This document shows positions 1 to 9,330 of a DNA stretch of 64,000 bases, in pieces. Source of the DNA: Agelaius tricolor (lineage: Eukaryota; Chordata; Aves; Passeriformes; Icteridae); contig JALJCS010000050.1 of NCBI GenBank assembly GCA_023055355.1, positions 1,178,001 through 1,242,000 on the forward strand, given 5' to 3'. Position 1 is the first letter of the stretch; every line of letters starts with the position of its first letter. The notes below the pieces were generated by a model. It made no database searches. It was not told where the DNA came from and saw only the letters and a program-made list of their open reading frames with translations. Both the position numbers and the translations under genes were made by a program.

Positions 1-811
1 GGAGGATGAAAGCAGATGTTGGCACACGAGCAGTGCTGTCAGTTTGTTCATGCAGCACTGCCAGAGCTGGGCCCTCTCCCAGCAGGCTTGGAGCCTCAGC
101 TGGGGCTGGAGGCACCTGCAGGAATTGCCAGTGCCCAGGAGTGGCTCTGCAGCCCTTGGCTGTGACAGCTTCCCCAGCTGCTGTGTGCATCTGGGGGATG
201 GCAAAGGCTGAGGGTAAATGCTGCTGCATCTTTCTTAACCACTGCAGGCAATCTTTGGTGGGGATGATTGGGTGCATTGCTGAGCTGCTCCTTTTGTGAT
301 TCTTTGCTGCTCTGAACTGCAGGAAATGACACTGATTCCTTCAGTTGGAGTCTGTGTCTTTGGTGCTGACTTTGGCCACTGGTCAAACCAAACTGGCCCA
401 GTCTGGCCAGATCCCAACCAAATGTCACTTGTTCAATGTCAATGTGAGGCATCAGTGCCATCAGAAATTCCCAGATGGGAAGCCCTTCCCTGGAGTTCCC
501 TGGCTCTGGAGTGGGCTGAGGTGGGAGCCCCGTGGGAGCAGTGGGGCAGTCAGGTAAAAGAAGCTGCAGCCCTGGATGTCTTCAAATGCATCCAAAAACT
601 GCACATGGAAAAGGACTTGTGGGTTTGGGCAGACAAAGATGAATTTGTTAAGAGTCCATTGGAAACAGCAGCTTCAGAGGGAACAATTATTGTTGGAATG
701 CTCCCACATGGAGCAAGAGAAGAAGGTTTTAATCTTGAGCTCAGCTGCATTTGTACCAGTGAAATATCAATATATTAACTAACTATATGTATTTTTTGTA
801 TATTAAGACCT

Positions 812-908
812 TAATATATATATATATATATATATCTGTATATTTATATATATCTATATTATATATATATGTCTGTATCTATCTGTCTATATGTATATCA
901 ATATGTAT
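812..908. repeat. TA-rich microsatellite
   Basis: A run of TA dinucleotides grades into degenerate tatc/tgta repeats. The right copy of the direct repeat has a clearly shorter TA run (61838-61925), so this tract changed length after duplication. Confidence 0.9.
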
Positions 909-1149
909 ATCTACATATGAAATAATAGTAATGTGAAATAGTGCTGACAATACTAATTTGGTAGCTTTGGCTGCTCAGGGATGTAACTCTAAATACCCTA
1001 CAGAACAGGATTGGCCAGGGCCCTACTGTCAGTGGTCAACTTTGTGAGATTGTAGACAATGTAAAAAGGAGGAAGGGAGGAAATTGGCTATTTTCCCAGG
1101 GTTTGGTGATACTGTGATGCAGAGTGCTTTGTCTGTTGCTGTGAAAAAT

Positions 1150-1740
1150 ACAGGGATGAAGCCTGCAGGGCTTTTCATGTACCAGACTATGCACAAGCTG
1201 CAGGATTGGTTGAACGGGTGAAGGGGTTGTTAAAAGAGCAGTTGAAAAAATGAGGAGATGGGAACCTTTGCCCATGGAGAACCCATCTCCCAGATGTGCT
1301 CCATGCCCTGAACAATGGCCCACGGGGGAAATGGAAACCCCCTGGCTGTGCACGGCTGCCCCCAATTTGCAAATCCAACCATGGGCAGTGAGACTTGGAC
1401 TGCCTGGGAAATTGTTCTGGCTGTGATGGCCCCTGGCAGGGCCAGCCCAGAGGCTGCAGGGCTGGGCCTTCATGCATTGGAATTAATGAGGATGAATTCA
1501 AAGCAAATGAGAGCCATCAGTACTGAAACAGGAATTCAGATTCCTCCAGGACACTTTGCTTTGGTAACTGCTCCCTTGGAGCTTGGCCTTGCAAAGTGTT
1601 CATGTCATGGCAGGAGGAATTGATGCAGAATATCCAGGAGAAATTACAGTAATTCTGTGAAACAATAGTGACCAGGATTGGATTATTCAACCCCATGACA
1701 GGGTAGCACAATTATTGATTTTGCAATTTTAGGAACGATT
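1150..1740 (+). pseudogene. Integrase-dUTPase remnant of ERVL-like pol
   Basis: Near 1180-1252 one frame gives the retroviral integrase catalytic-glutamate helix (AGLVERVKGLLKEQLKK, E in VER), ending in a stop. Further on, at about 1535-1735 and split between frames, are dUTPase motifs: [10 protein letters not shown], then [15 protein letters not shown], then [13 protein letters not shown]. In dUTPases these correspond to the conserved substrate-binding motifs and the IAQL-type strand. Stops and frame changes break every piece, so no product is expected. The matching copy is at about 62167-62757. Confidence 0.6.
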
Positions 1741-2479
1741 GTGAAAAAAGGAGCTCCAGCTCCAATCACCACCGTTTGTGGAGATAAAGGGTTTGGATGA
1801 AGCAGTCCTAATAATGGAGCCAGAGTGTGGGTTCAGAGGCCAAATGGCCCTCCCGAGGCAGCTGAAGGAGCAGCTCCTGGGAAAGACAACTCGGAGTCCT
1901 GAAAGCTGGGCAGGAACACTGGGAATGTGTCCCTGCAGCCAAGGATTGTGTGTGAGAACAAGGAGATCTGACAGGATATTGTTTTACACATGCTGCCAGA
2001 CCAAATCTCCCTGTTTGCCCCAAGGGCCCCTTTGGCAAATGCTCTGATCCACGGGGCTCCATGGGAAGGCTGCTGTGACACTGAGGGACTTGCACAGGAA
2101 TTGCATCCAGGAGCCTGGGAGCCCCTCAGGGACTGGGACCCGGCCCCTTCCAGCCAGAGGGGAAAGGGCCCCCCAAGCCTTGTTAGCCCCAGACAACATG
2201 GTAAAGCTGAACAGCAAAGGGCCTGGGGGCATTATTCTGGAATTAAAAAGGTGCCAGCTCCATGGACAACAGAATTCTTGTTCCTAACTCCAAGGAGATT
2301 GAGAAAAAAGAATGAAGAACGGTGTCACTGAAGTACTACTGATGTGTGTAAGGTGTACCTTGATAGTCAGCCAGAATCTTTGTCTGCCACAAACACCTCT
2401 AGTGTTTGACCAAGGGGTTAGTCATCAAAATGTAATGATGACTACTGATGGATTGCTGAGCTTCTTTTGTAATTCTTTG

Positions 2480-3130
2480 CTAATGATGATGTGCTTTGCT
2501 GAGCTTATCCTTTTGTAATGCTTTGCAGCTGTGCATGATATAAATGCCACAATTCCTTCAGTTGGTGTCTGTGTCTTTGGTAGTGACCCTGCCCACTGGT
2601 GAAACAGGGCCCCCTCTTGCCTAAGTGTTAGCTGGGAAGGCAAAAAGCCTCCCTCCAAAATTCCCCCCGTGCTCCTTGTTCCCCCCTTCATAGCCTGAGC
2701 ATGATGTGCTCTGGTCTGGGCTGTGCCCGGGGTCAGTTGGGGTCACCTGTCCTGGCTGTGTCCCCTGCCAAGCTCCCCCGCAGCCCCAGCCCCTCCCCAG
2801 CGTGGCTGGACGAGGGGCAGGACAGGCCTTGGCTGTGCTGCAGCTCAGCAAGAACAAAACCATCTCTGCGTGCTCAGCGCTGTGCTCAGCACCCGGCCCA
2901 GCAGTGTCTCAGTGCCAGGGGCTGTGCCCTCAGTGCCTGCCAGGGCTTTCCATGGCAACTGCCAGGCCAGGTGCCCCAGGTGTCCCCCCAGTGCCGAGTG
3001 CCATGGAAACAGTGCCCAGCCCTGCCCCTTTCTGTCTGGCTGACCTGGCCTTTGGCCCTGGCAGTGCCCTTGGCTGCTGGTTCCTGGTGCCTGAGCGGCC
3101 AGCGCGGCACAGGGCAGGTGGCCATGGCAC
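2480..3130 (+). repeat. Segment present inverted at 22590-23270
   Basis: The ERVL-like LTR end and the GC-rich sequence following it (ctgtctggctgacctggcc and surroundings) appear reverse-complemented at 22590-23270 with high identity. They appear again in direct orientation at 63500-64000. The inverted copy abuts kinase arm B. Long ORFs here on several frames are GC-driven and have no recognisable domain. Confidence 0.85.
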
Positions 3131-4070
3131 AGCCCCCAGCAAGGGATCCCCTCTGGCTCTGGGCACTGACACCAGCCCTGAGCGAGGGGCCCAGGGCAGC
3201 TTTCCATGCCCACCAACCATCACAACGGCTCCGGGCATTGCTTGCCATGGCACCAAACCAAGGAACGGGTCCCCGTGGCCGTTGCCATGGCACCTGCTGG
3301 CACCAACCAGTGTCACTGCAATTGTGCCTGGAACAGCCCTGGCACCGCTTTGTCCTCAGGGTGTCCATGGCAGCCCAGGGCAGCAGCAGCTCTGCAGGCA
3401 AGGGGCCATGGAACCTGGCTGCAGAAATGGCTCCTGGGGCTGCTTTCCAAGGAAACCTGAACTGATGGCGGTTGCCATGGCACCCAAACCCAGCACTGGG
3501 GTCCCTGCAGTGTCCATGGCAACAGCCCCTTGCAATGGCCCACTGCCTGTTGGGATGATGATCCACCCTCACAGCTGGCCCAGGGCAGGGCTGGAGTGCT
3601 CTTGGTGCCACCTTGGGCTTGGCACACACTTGAGGAGGATGTCTGTTTGCAATGGGGAAACTCAGGAGTTTTAGATGGCTTCAAAACTCAAAGAAGGAAA
3701 ATCCCTCTTTGCCTGAGTGCAGCCACTTCTCCAAGCAAAGCAGCTCCCAGGTGAGTGAGGAGAGACACCATGGGCTTGGGGAATGTGGAGCAAGGTTGTC
3801 CACACTGGCTCAGAGCTCAAGGCACAGCTTCTCTGAGCAGGCCAGACCTCCTTAGGACAGTCCCTGCATCAATAGCAGTCACTGAATGCTGCAATCACTT
3901 CTTGTGTAATGGGAACAGCAATAAAAGACAGCCTTTAAAATAGGAATACATATTTCCTAGAAGCTCTTTGAACTATTTCTCCATAACTGTCAAAGGAAAC
4001 CCTCCTAATGAACTGCACAGGAGCAGAGGGAAATCAAGGCAGAGCCATGGTTTGTCAGGACTTGCTTGAT
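3130..4070. other. GC-rich non-coding stretch with CCATGGCA-type motifs
   Basis: Between about 3120 and 3530 the core ccatggca / tgccatgg recurs every 30-60 bp in degenerate context, like an old minisatellite. Open frames run through it on both strands because stops are rare in GC-rich sequence, but none shows a domain, start context or splice structure. From 3650 to 4070 I see nothing identifiable. Confidence 0.5.
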
Positions 4071-4690
4071 CCTCATGAGCCTCACTGTGCATTTGGAGCT
4101 GAGCCCTTGAACCTCAGGGCCTGGGAGGAGATTGCACAAACCTTGCCTGGAGTCAGAGTCAGAGGAAACACCCAAAGTGTCTCCAGGCATTCATGGCTCC
4201 CACTGAGGTCCCTGTCCAACACAGGCTCCTCATGGACTCCTTGGAGGAGAGAATTGGTGGCCAGGATGGCACAAAAACCTCTCAGACACTCAGTGTGGAA
4301 AGGAAAATCCAAAGTACCTTCAACACCTTGAGTGTCTCAGAGCATGAATGAGCCCCACTGAGTGTCAGTACAAAGCTCTCCAGGGACTCATTAACGCAGA
4401 TAATTGGGGCCATGATTGCACAAAGCTCTCCCAGAGTCTGGATCCAAAGGGAAACACCAAGTACCTTAAAAGAACTGAAGCACCTTGAAGCATTCATGAG
4501 CCCCACTGAGTGGTGTTACTGACAAAGCCTCTGCAGGGACTAATTACAGCAGGTAATTGGAGGCCATGATTGCACAAAGCTCTCAGAGACTGCAAGGCCA
4601 AAGGCAAACCCCAAGTCCTTTGAAAAAGCTGCAGCCCCTGCAGGGAGCATTCAGGAGCCGCCAGGGCCATTGCTGAGCAAGGCTCCCCAG
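4070..4690. repeat. Minisatellite of about 150 bp, 4-5 degenerate units
   Basis: The landmark gcattcatgagccccactgag and variants occurs near 4076, 4189, 4344, 4492 and 4648, and each is followed by a block resembling ggccatgattgcacaaagctctc. Spacing is about 113, 155, 148 and 156 bp. No coding signature is seen. Confidence 0.75.
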
Positions 4691-6882
4691 GGACTCCTTG
4701 CAGCAGATCCTTGAGGCCACTGGGATGTGGGCTAGGGGGGGATGCAGAGGGCAGGACAAGGGGCTGACAGTGCCCAGCCTGGCTGGGGCTGGGCCAGGAG
4801 GCCCCAGGGCCTCAGCACAAGGTGTCTCCTCCCAGCCCTTGCTGGCACAGACCCTGCTGTGCCCCAGGGCACCAAGCCTTGGCTTCTCTTTGTCCCCAGC
4901 TGCCATCAGTGCCTCCAGTTCTCTGCTCTGCCTGGGGCCTGGGGACACTTTCTCTGTCGTGTCCCTCAGTGGGAGCCACTACAAGTCCCAGAAACTTTGG
5001 AGTTGGATTGTGACTTGGAGTTCTGCAGAGGCTTCTTCAGCTCCCTCTCAGGGCCTGATGTTCAGGCCTCAGCACAAAGGCCCAGAGGCTCCTAAAGTCC
5101 TTGTGCTGTGTCTGTGCTGCTGAGCTGGGCCGGGCTCCTGGCCCAGAGGCAGCTCCTGGCAAGGGCAGTAGAGCTGCAGAGAGACAGCTCTGGGCAGGAG
5201 CAGCTCCTGTGCACAGCCCAGCAGGGCTGGGGCACTGCCTGCAGCCAGCCCGGGCACAGCACAGAGGCACAGAGAGCTTCAAGCAGGCAGGGCTGGGAAG
5301 GGGCTGGGAAGTGCCTGGGGCACAATCCCTGCCAGCCCTTGGCACAGCAACCTCTGGCTGCAGGACAATGCAGCTGCAGCTCCTGCACTGATCTCCTAAA
5401 GCTGCAACATCCCAATGCCTGCAGACTCTGGCAGTGCATCTCTGAGGATTTCTGCTGCAGGGGAGCTGAAATGCTCATGAAGCTCTCACATGCTGAGCAG
5501 TCACAGAATATTTGCAAGACAAGGATTTTAATTAAAATGAGGCAATTTCCTAAGCCTTTGTCTTCAGATTCCTACTACTGGAGAGTGGCAGGGAGGGGGG
5601 ATAATTATTAAAGGATGATTATGAATTATTAGTTCTGAATTTTGGCAAGTGGTGCCTGAGATCACCAAACTGTTCCTTCTAGTGACCAGCAGGTTCACAG
5701 GAGATCCCTAATGTGCCTTCAGCCACTCTGCCCATGGACAGCAGCAGCAGCAGCTTTGCTGGAGCCATCAGGCTCAGTCTGAGCTGTCCTTTCTCCAAGC
5801 TGCAAAGAGAAGCTGCCCCCAGGCAGTGCCCTGCAAACAGGCAGGGTTCTGTCAGGCCAAGGAGAGTGCACAGAGCTTTGGGCTCTGTGAGTGCTGGCAC
5901 AGAGAGATCAGGCACAGGGAAACCCCTGCAGGAGGAAAAGCTCCAGGAAGCAGAGAGAAGATCAGGGAAGGAGAGAAAACAGAACCCAGCAATGCTGTGG
6001 CAGGGAGAGTTGAGAGATGTGCACAGGATCCCCTGCAGTGCAGCCCCTCCCTCTGAACAAGCCCCCTCCCTCCTGTGCCCCAGCCAAGCCTCTGCCCTCA
6101 GGCCCGGGGCTCCAAGGTGTGCAGCCCCTCCTGTGCAGGCAGAGCTGCAGCAGAGCCGTGGGGCAGCTCTGCAGCCCCGGGCCCAGTTCCCTCTGCAGAG
6201 CACAGGGCTGGGAGCAGCTGCCCGGCCCTGGGGGCTCTGGAGGGGCACAGCTGGCTCAGGGTGACGCTGTCCCCAGGGCCCGGCTCTGGGCAATGCTGTC
6301 AGGGCAGCCAGGGAAGGAGCTGCATCTCCCTTCAGCCAATGCCAGCAGAAGGACACTTGCAAGTCCCTCTGAGATTTCAGTCCAGGCTGGGAGCTTCACC
6401 CCAGCATGCAAACCTGTCCTGGAGCATCTCTGAGTGATAACATCCATGGGCAAAGGCAGAGGTGTTGTGACACTGAAAATGCTGCTGGGCTGGTGGAATG
6501 AGCAACGTGAGTCCTTGGCTACAGAAGTGGAGCTGGGCTCTGCTGGATCCATCTGCTCTCACAGTACTGGGCGTTTGTAAGAGGAACGTGGGAGTGTGAA
6601 CATCCTCCAGCTGAGAAAAGTGAAAGCCCAGAGGAACTGCAAACAGAATGAAGTGACAGATCATCTGCCCCCAGTCTGCACTCATTATCTTGCCTCAGGG
6701 AAATCACTCTGTTCTACCAGAGGGCAGCAGAAATGCTCAGGGTTTCTGATATCCAAGAGTACAAGGAAGTCCATGGAAGGAGCTTAAAAAGAAAACGTCA
6801 GAACTCTGAAACACAAGAGCATGTCCGTGTGTGTTACAAAGGAGGGTGTGTGGGAAATGGCTTTGATTTTGGTTACAGGTAT
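4690..6882. other. No gene recognised
   Basis: GC-rich, CTG/CAG-rich sequence (4700-6400) followed by more ordinary sequence (6400-6882). ORFs up to 227 codons occur on both strands, for example 5679-6362 on minus, but they overlap each other and lack a recognisable domain, promoter or splice pattern. The right end abuts the LTR at 6883. The expected continuation of the ERVL-like gag found on the far side of that provirus is absent here. Confidence 0.5.
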
Positions 6883-7294
6883 TGTCGTGAACGGCGGAGG
6901 AATTGCAACACACCATATGTGTGGATGACAAATCCCAAAGTTTATTGAAAACTCACACATATTTATATTGGTGTTAATGAAGCTTACACATATTGAAAAA
7001 GCTGAGCTCATTATTGGTTAAAGCACACTTAGATCAACCACACCTACTTCTATCTTCTAATGATTATTTTGCTTCTATGTTTGCATTCTTCTAGCTTCTC
7101 TACCTAAGATGTCTACATTTTCTGGCAAGCGATTTTCTCCCCCGTCTTCCCGTTTCAGCGAAGGTCACTATGACCTTTGTCAGTGATTGGACACCAGTTA
7201 CATAATCCCCAGCTTGTTTCCCCTATCCTTATCCATCAGTATCACATTGAAATGTCCTTTCTCAGCTAACCAATTATCCAAAAAGCTCTCTACA
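6883..7294 (-). repeat. 3' LTR, 412 bp
   Basis: On plus it begins tgtcgtgaacgg and ends ctctctaca, matching 14581-14992 over its full length. The adjacent polypurine tract at 7295-7308 fixes the U3 edge. The last codons of env (stop at 7198-7200) lie inside U3. Confidence 0.93.
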
Positions 7295-8583
7295 TTTCCC
7301 CCGTTTTTCTGTTGAACAAGCATGGTTTGATTGAATGCGGTAGATATCATCTTTCGCACCATATTCTGCAAGCATATACAAAAACAAGGCAAGACTAATA
7401 CTAACAACAAAGCTACAATAGCTACTACAATGCTAACCTTAACAATAGAACGTAACCATGATCCTAAGTTTAAAGATTTGAGCCATCCATCAATACCAAG
7501 GCCTGATTCTACCTGTAAATTCCCAGTTAACCTCCGTAACTCAGATAGCTGTGAGTGTACAGACTGTGCATGATCAGAAAGATTCATGCAACACATGCCC
7601 TCAAATTCATCACAGCCATGGCCTTGTGCAAGTAAAAGAAAATCAATTGCAGCTCTATTTTGAAGTGTTGCATGGCGAATAGAATCTACATCAAGCAAAA
7701 GACTAGAAATCGCTAAAGAAGTTGCATTTGTTTGTTTAGCAAGCCAACATCCTAACTTGTTTAAAATAGCATGAGCACGTGCTGCTGATACCCCTGGAGT
7801 TAAGAAGGATGCTGCGATTATGGCTGCTGGGCACCAAAACTTTACATCATCCTGGCAGTCGGCTGCAAATGCATGAGCCATTCATTTGCTTCTACGATGG
7901 CGGCGGCTCATGTTTAGTATCATGGACATGTTGGGTGTAAGTAGAGACAGCCGTCCAAGTGTACGTGGTCCCCCGTGCAGCATTGATGGGATACCGGCCC
8001 AAGCACGGTCTCCACATATCAGGAAATATCCTGCTGGCAATTGAATAGGGTCATTTGATGAGACTGACACTCTCTTTGTTGTATAATTGCACCAGGCCGA
8101 TGCATTTCGGTAGACAGCCATGCTGGAAGTTACAACATTAGAATGGTTTTTGACTGACAGCAGGCTTCTATGGTTAAAATGAATGCATGCATCTGCCATC
8201 ACTGACCCTAGCAACTCTAACTCTTGGGGTTCCTGTGGTGCTATAGGAAAGTGGGAAATCCACTGATCCCAATTATCCACACTCGTCCTAGCATTGCTGA
8301 CCTTACAAGTTGGTATATGCAAACGGCACGGCCAGGGATCTGCTGGTAATCCAACCAAACAGGTTGTGAAAGGATTGCCAGGAGAAGATAATGACAGGCA
8401 AATAGTCTCCTGCTTAGTTAAGTTTGCCAGGGTGACCCATATGTTAGTCTTGGGATGAGGTGGGGCCCATGCCTGATGGTCTACACTGTCCCCAAAAGAA
8501 GCAAAAATTAATAAAGCAACAACATAAAGTTTCCATCCCATCTTGATTTTCCCAGGCACCCTTTTGGACCACTCGGCCATCAT
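7198..8583 (-). pseudogene. env: env, surface plus transmembrane subunits, one in-frame stop
   Basis: The envelope glycoprotein mediates receptor binding and fusion. An ATG at 8581-8583 opens a basic-hydrophobic signal peptide (GWKLYVVALLIFASFG). A surface subunit with several N-glycosylation sites and cysteines follows. It ends in a basic furin-type run, RRHRRSK, and the next codon is TGA (7882-7884). The same frame reopens at once into the transmembrane subunit: hydrophobic fusion-peptide-like stretch, the segment LQNRAAIDFLLLAQGHGC, a CX6CC motif, a long membrane anchor, and a cytoplasmic tail running about 97 bp into the 3' LTR. The LQNRAAIDFLLL/CX6CC layout is that of alpharetroviral gp37-type proteins. 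As it stands only a secreted surface piece could be made. Confidence 0.88.
7295..7308 (-). promoter_or_regulatory. Polypurine tract
   Basis: On minus this reads AAAAACGGGGGAAA directly before the TG of the 3' LTR, the standard position of the plus-strand DNA primer. It is also read as codons near the end of env. Confidence 0.88.
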
Positions 8584-8598
8584 GTCTGTCACAAACTC

Positions 8599-9330
8599 TT
8601 AAGAATATCTCTTCTTTCTCAGCTTCAGCTTCTTTGGGTTCTTCAGACAATCCTCCCACACTTGGTTGGGATCCTGACCTCCCAAAATAGGACCTATCAC
8701 ATTCGACTGTGACAGAGGAATATTTCTACCACACTTAGTCTGCAAAATACAGGACTGAGATATCCCCAAAACATGTTTGACTAAATGTTGTATTTCCCAC
8801 CTAAACCATGCAAGGATTTTCTGTTCTGGGGACTCATACAATTGTAACCCTTGGAGGCCAGGTAGTCCTGTGAACAATTTAAGACCTCTCTGCCAAGAGT
8901 TAAGCCGCCAATAGAAATTACAGCTTTCACACCACAATTCAGCTAATCGAGTTTGGTGTACCCACTTAGTCTCCTGACAACCTCCACAGAAAAATAATAC
9001 CCATGCAGTACAACGTCTATCTTGACACTTAATACAGGCTAAACCCCTAGGCCCTTCAGAGTCAAACTCAGAAAGCATCGAATACAAGCTTAATATGTTA
9101 TCAAGAGATTTGCACTGATCAACTGCTCGATCGATGGCAGCATCACACTGTCCTTTCAGTTTGAGAAGTATCGGTCGAAGGATGATCAGCAGCTTCGTCT
9201 CCACCCGCTGACGATCCTCTTCGCTCAGCTGATCGAGGTGTTCCATCAAACACAGCTGCTCGGGTCCATTTAGCAGGTACCCACAGAGATCCTGTAGGGG
9301 TAGAAACACAAAGATATCCGCGGCCCCCAT
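8599..9330 (-). CDS. Uncharacterised 243-aa ORF between pol and env
   Basis: An uninterrupted ORF from a true ATG (9328-9330) to TAA (8599-8601). Its first 188 bp overlap the end of pol in another frame. It is in the same frame as env and ends just before it. Visible features are an acidic, leucine-rich N-terminal third, then a cysteine cluster with three CxxC pairs (CIKC, CGGC, CESC) plus an extra Cys, resembling a zinc-binding module. A tryptophan-rich middle follows, and a strongly basic tail (KNPKKLKLRKKRYS) suited to nuclear or RNA targeting. I do not recognise the family. By position it could be an accessory gene, or an extended Env leader like the RNA-export signal peptides of betaretroviruses, cut off from env by one stop. 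It is open while gag, pro, pol and env all carry lesions. Confidence 0.6.
   Translation of the reverse strand: MGAADIFVFLPLQDLCGYLLNGPEQLCLMEHLDQLSEEDRQRVETKLLIILRPILLKLKGQCDAAIDRAVDQCKSLDNILSLYSMLSEFDSEGPRGLACIKCQDRRCTAWVLFFCGGCQETKWVHQTRLAELWCESCNFYWRLNSWQRGLKLFTGLPGLQGLQLYESPEQKILAWFRWEIQHLVKHVLGISQSCILQTKCGRNIPLSQSNVIGPILGGQDPNQVWEDCLKNPKKLKLRKKRYS

Larger units (their letters stand above)
1..2600 (+). mobile_element. Decayed ERVL-like provirus, left copy
   Basis: Two related blocks of about 120 bp lie near 265-385 and 2450-2600. Both read roughly ttgctgagct, ccttttgt, tttgc, then tcagttgg-gtctgtgtctttggt, and both continue to a ccactggt-aaac end. They look like the 3' ends of a 5' and a 3' LTR bracketing a shrunken internal region of about 2.1 kb. 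Between them are traces of an integrase C-terminal half followed by a dUTPase. Having dUTPase downstream of integrase is the known order of ERVL-class elements. No intact gene remains. LTR outer boundaries could not be fixed. Confidence 0.6.
1..2975 (+). repeat. Left copy of a direct repeat spaced 61,025 bp
   Basis: Base 1 onward matches 61026 onward in the same orientation to the window end, with scattered substitutions, a 6-bp duplication near 61636, and a shorter TA tract in the right copy. The repeat is cut by both window edges, so its true length is unknown. It carries the ERVL-like remnant and the start of a GC-rich block. It implies a tandem or near-tandem duplication with a unit of about 61 kb, or an assembly duplication. 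Confidence 0.93.

Noticed and set aside
2706..3674. 322-codon plus-strand ORF
   Set aside because: GC-rich sequence with overlapping ORFs on both strands, no domain, and composition dominated by CCATGGCA repeats.
5679..6362. 227-codon minus ORF with a leucine-rich segment
   Set aside because: No splice or promoter context, no domain, overlapped by equally long plus-strand ORFs.
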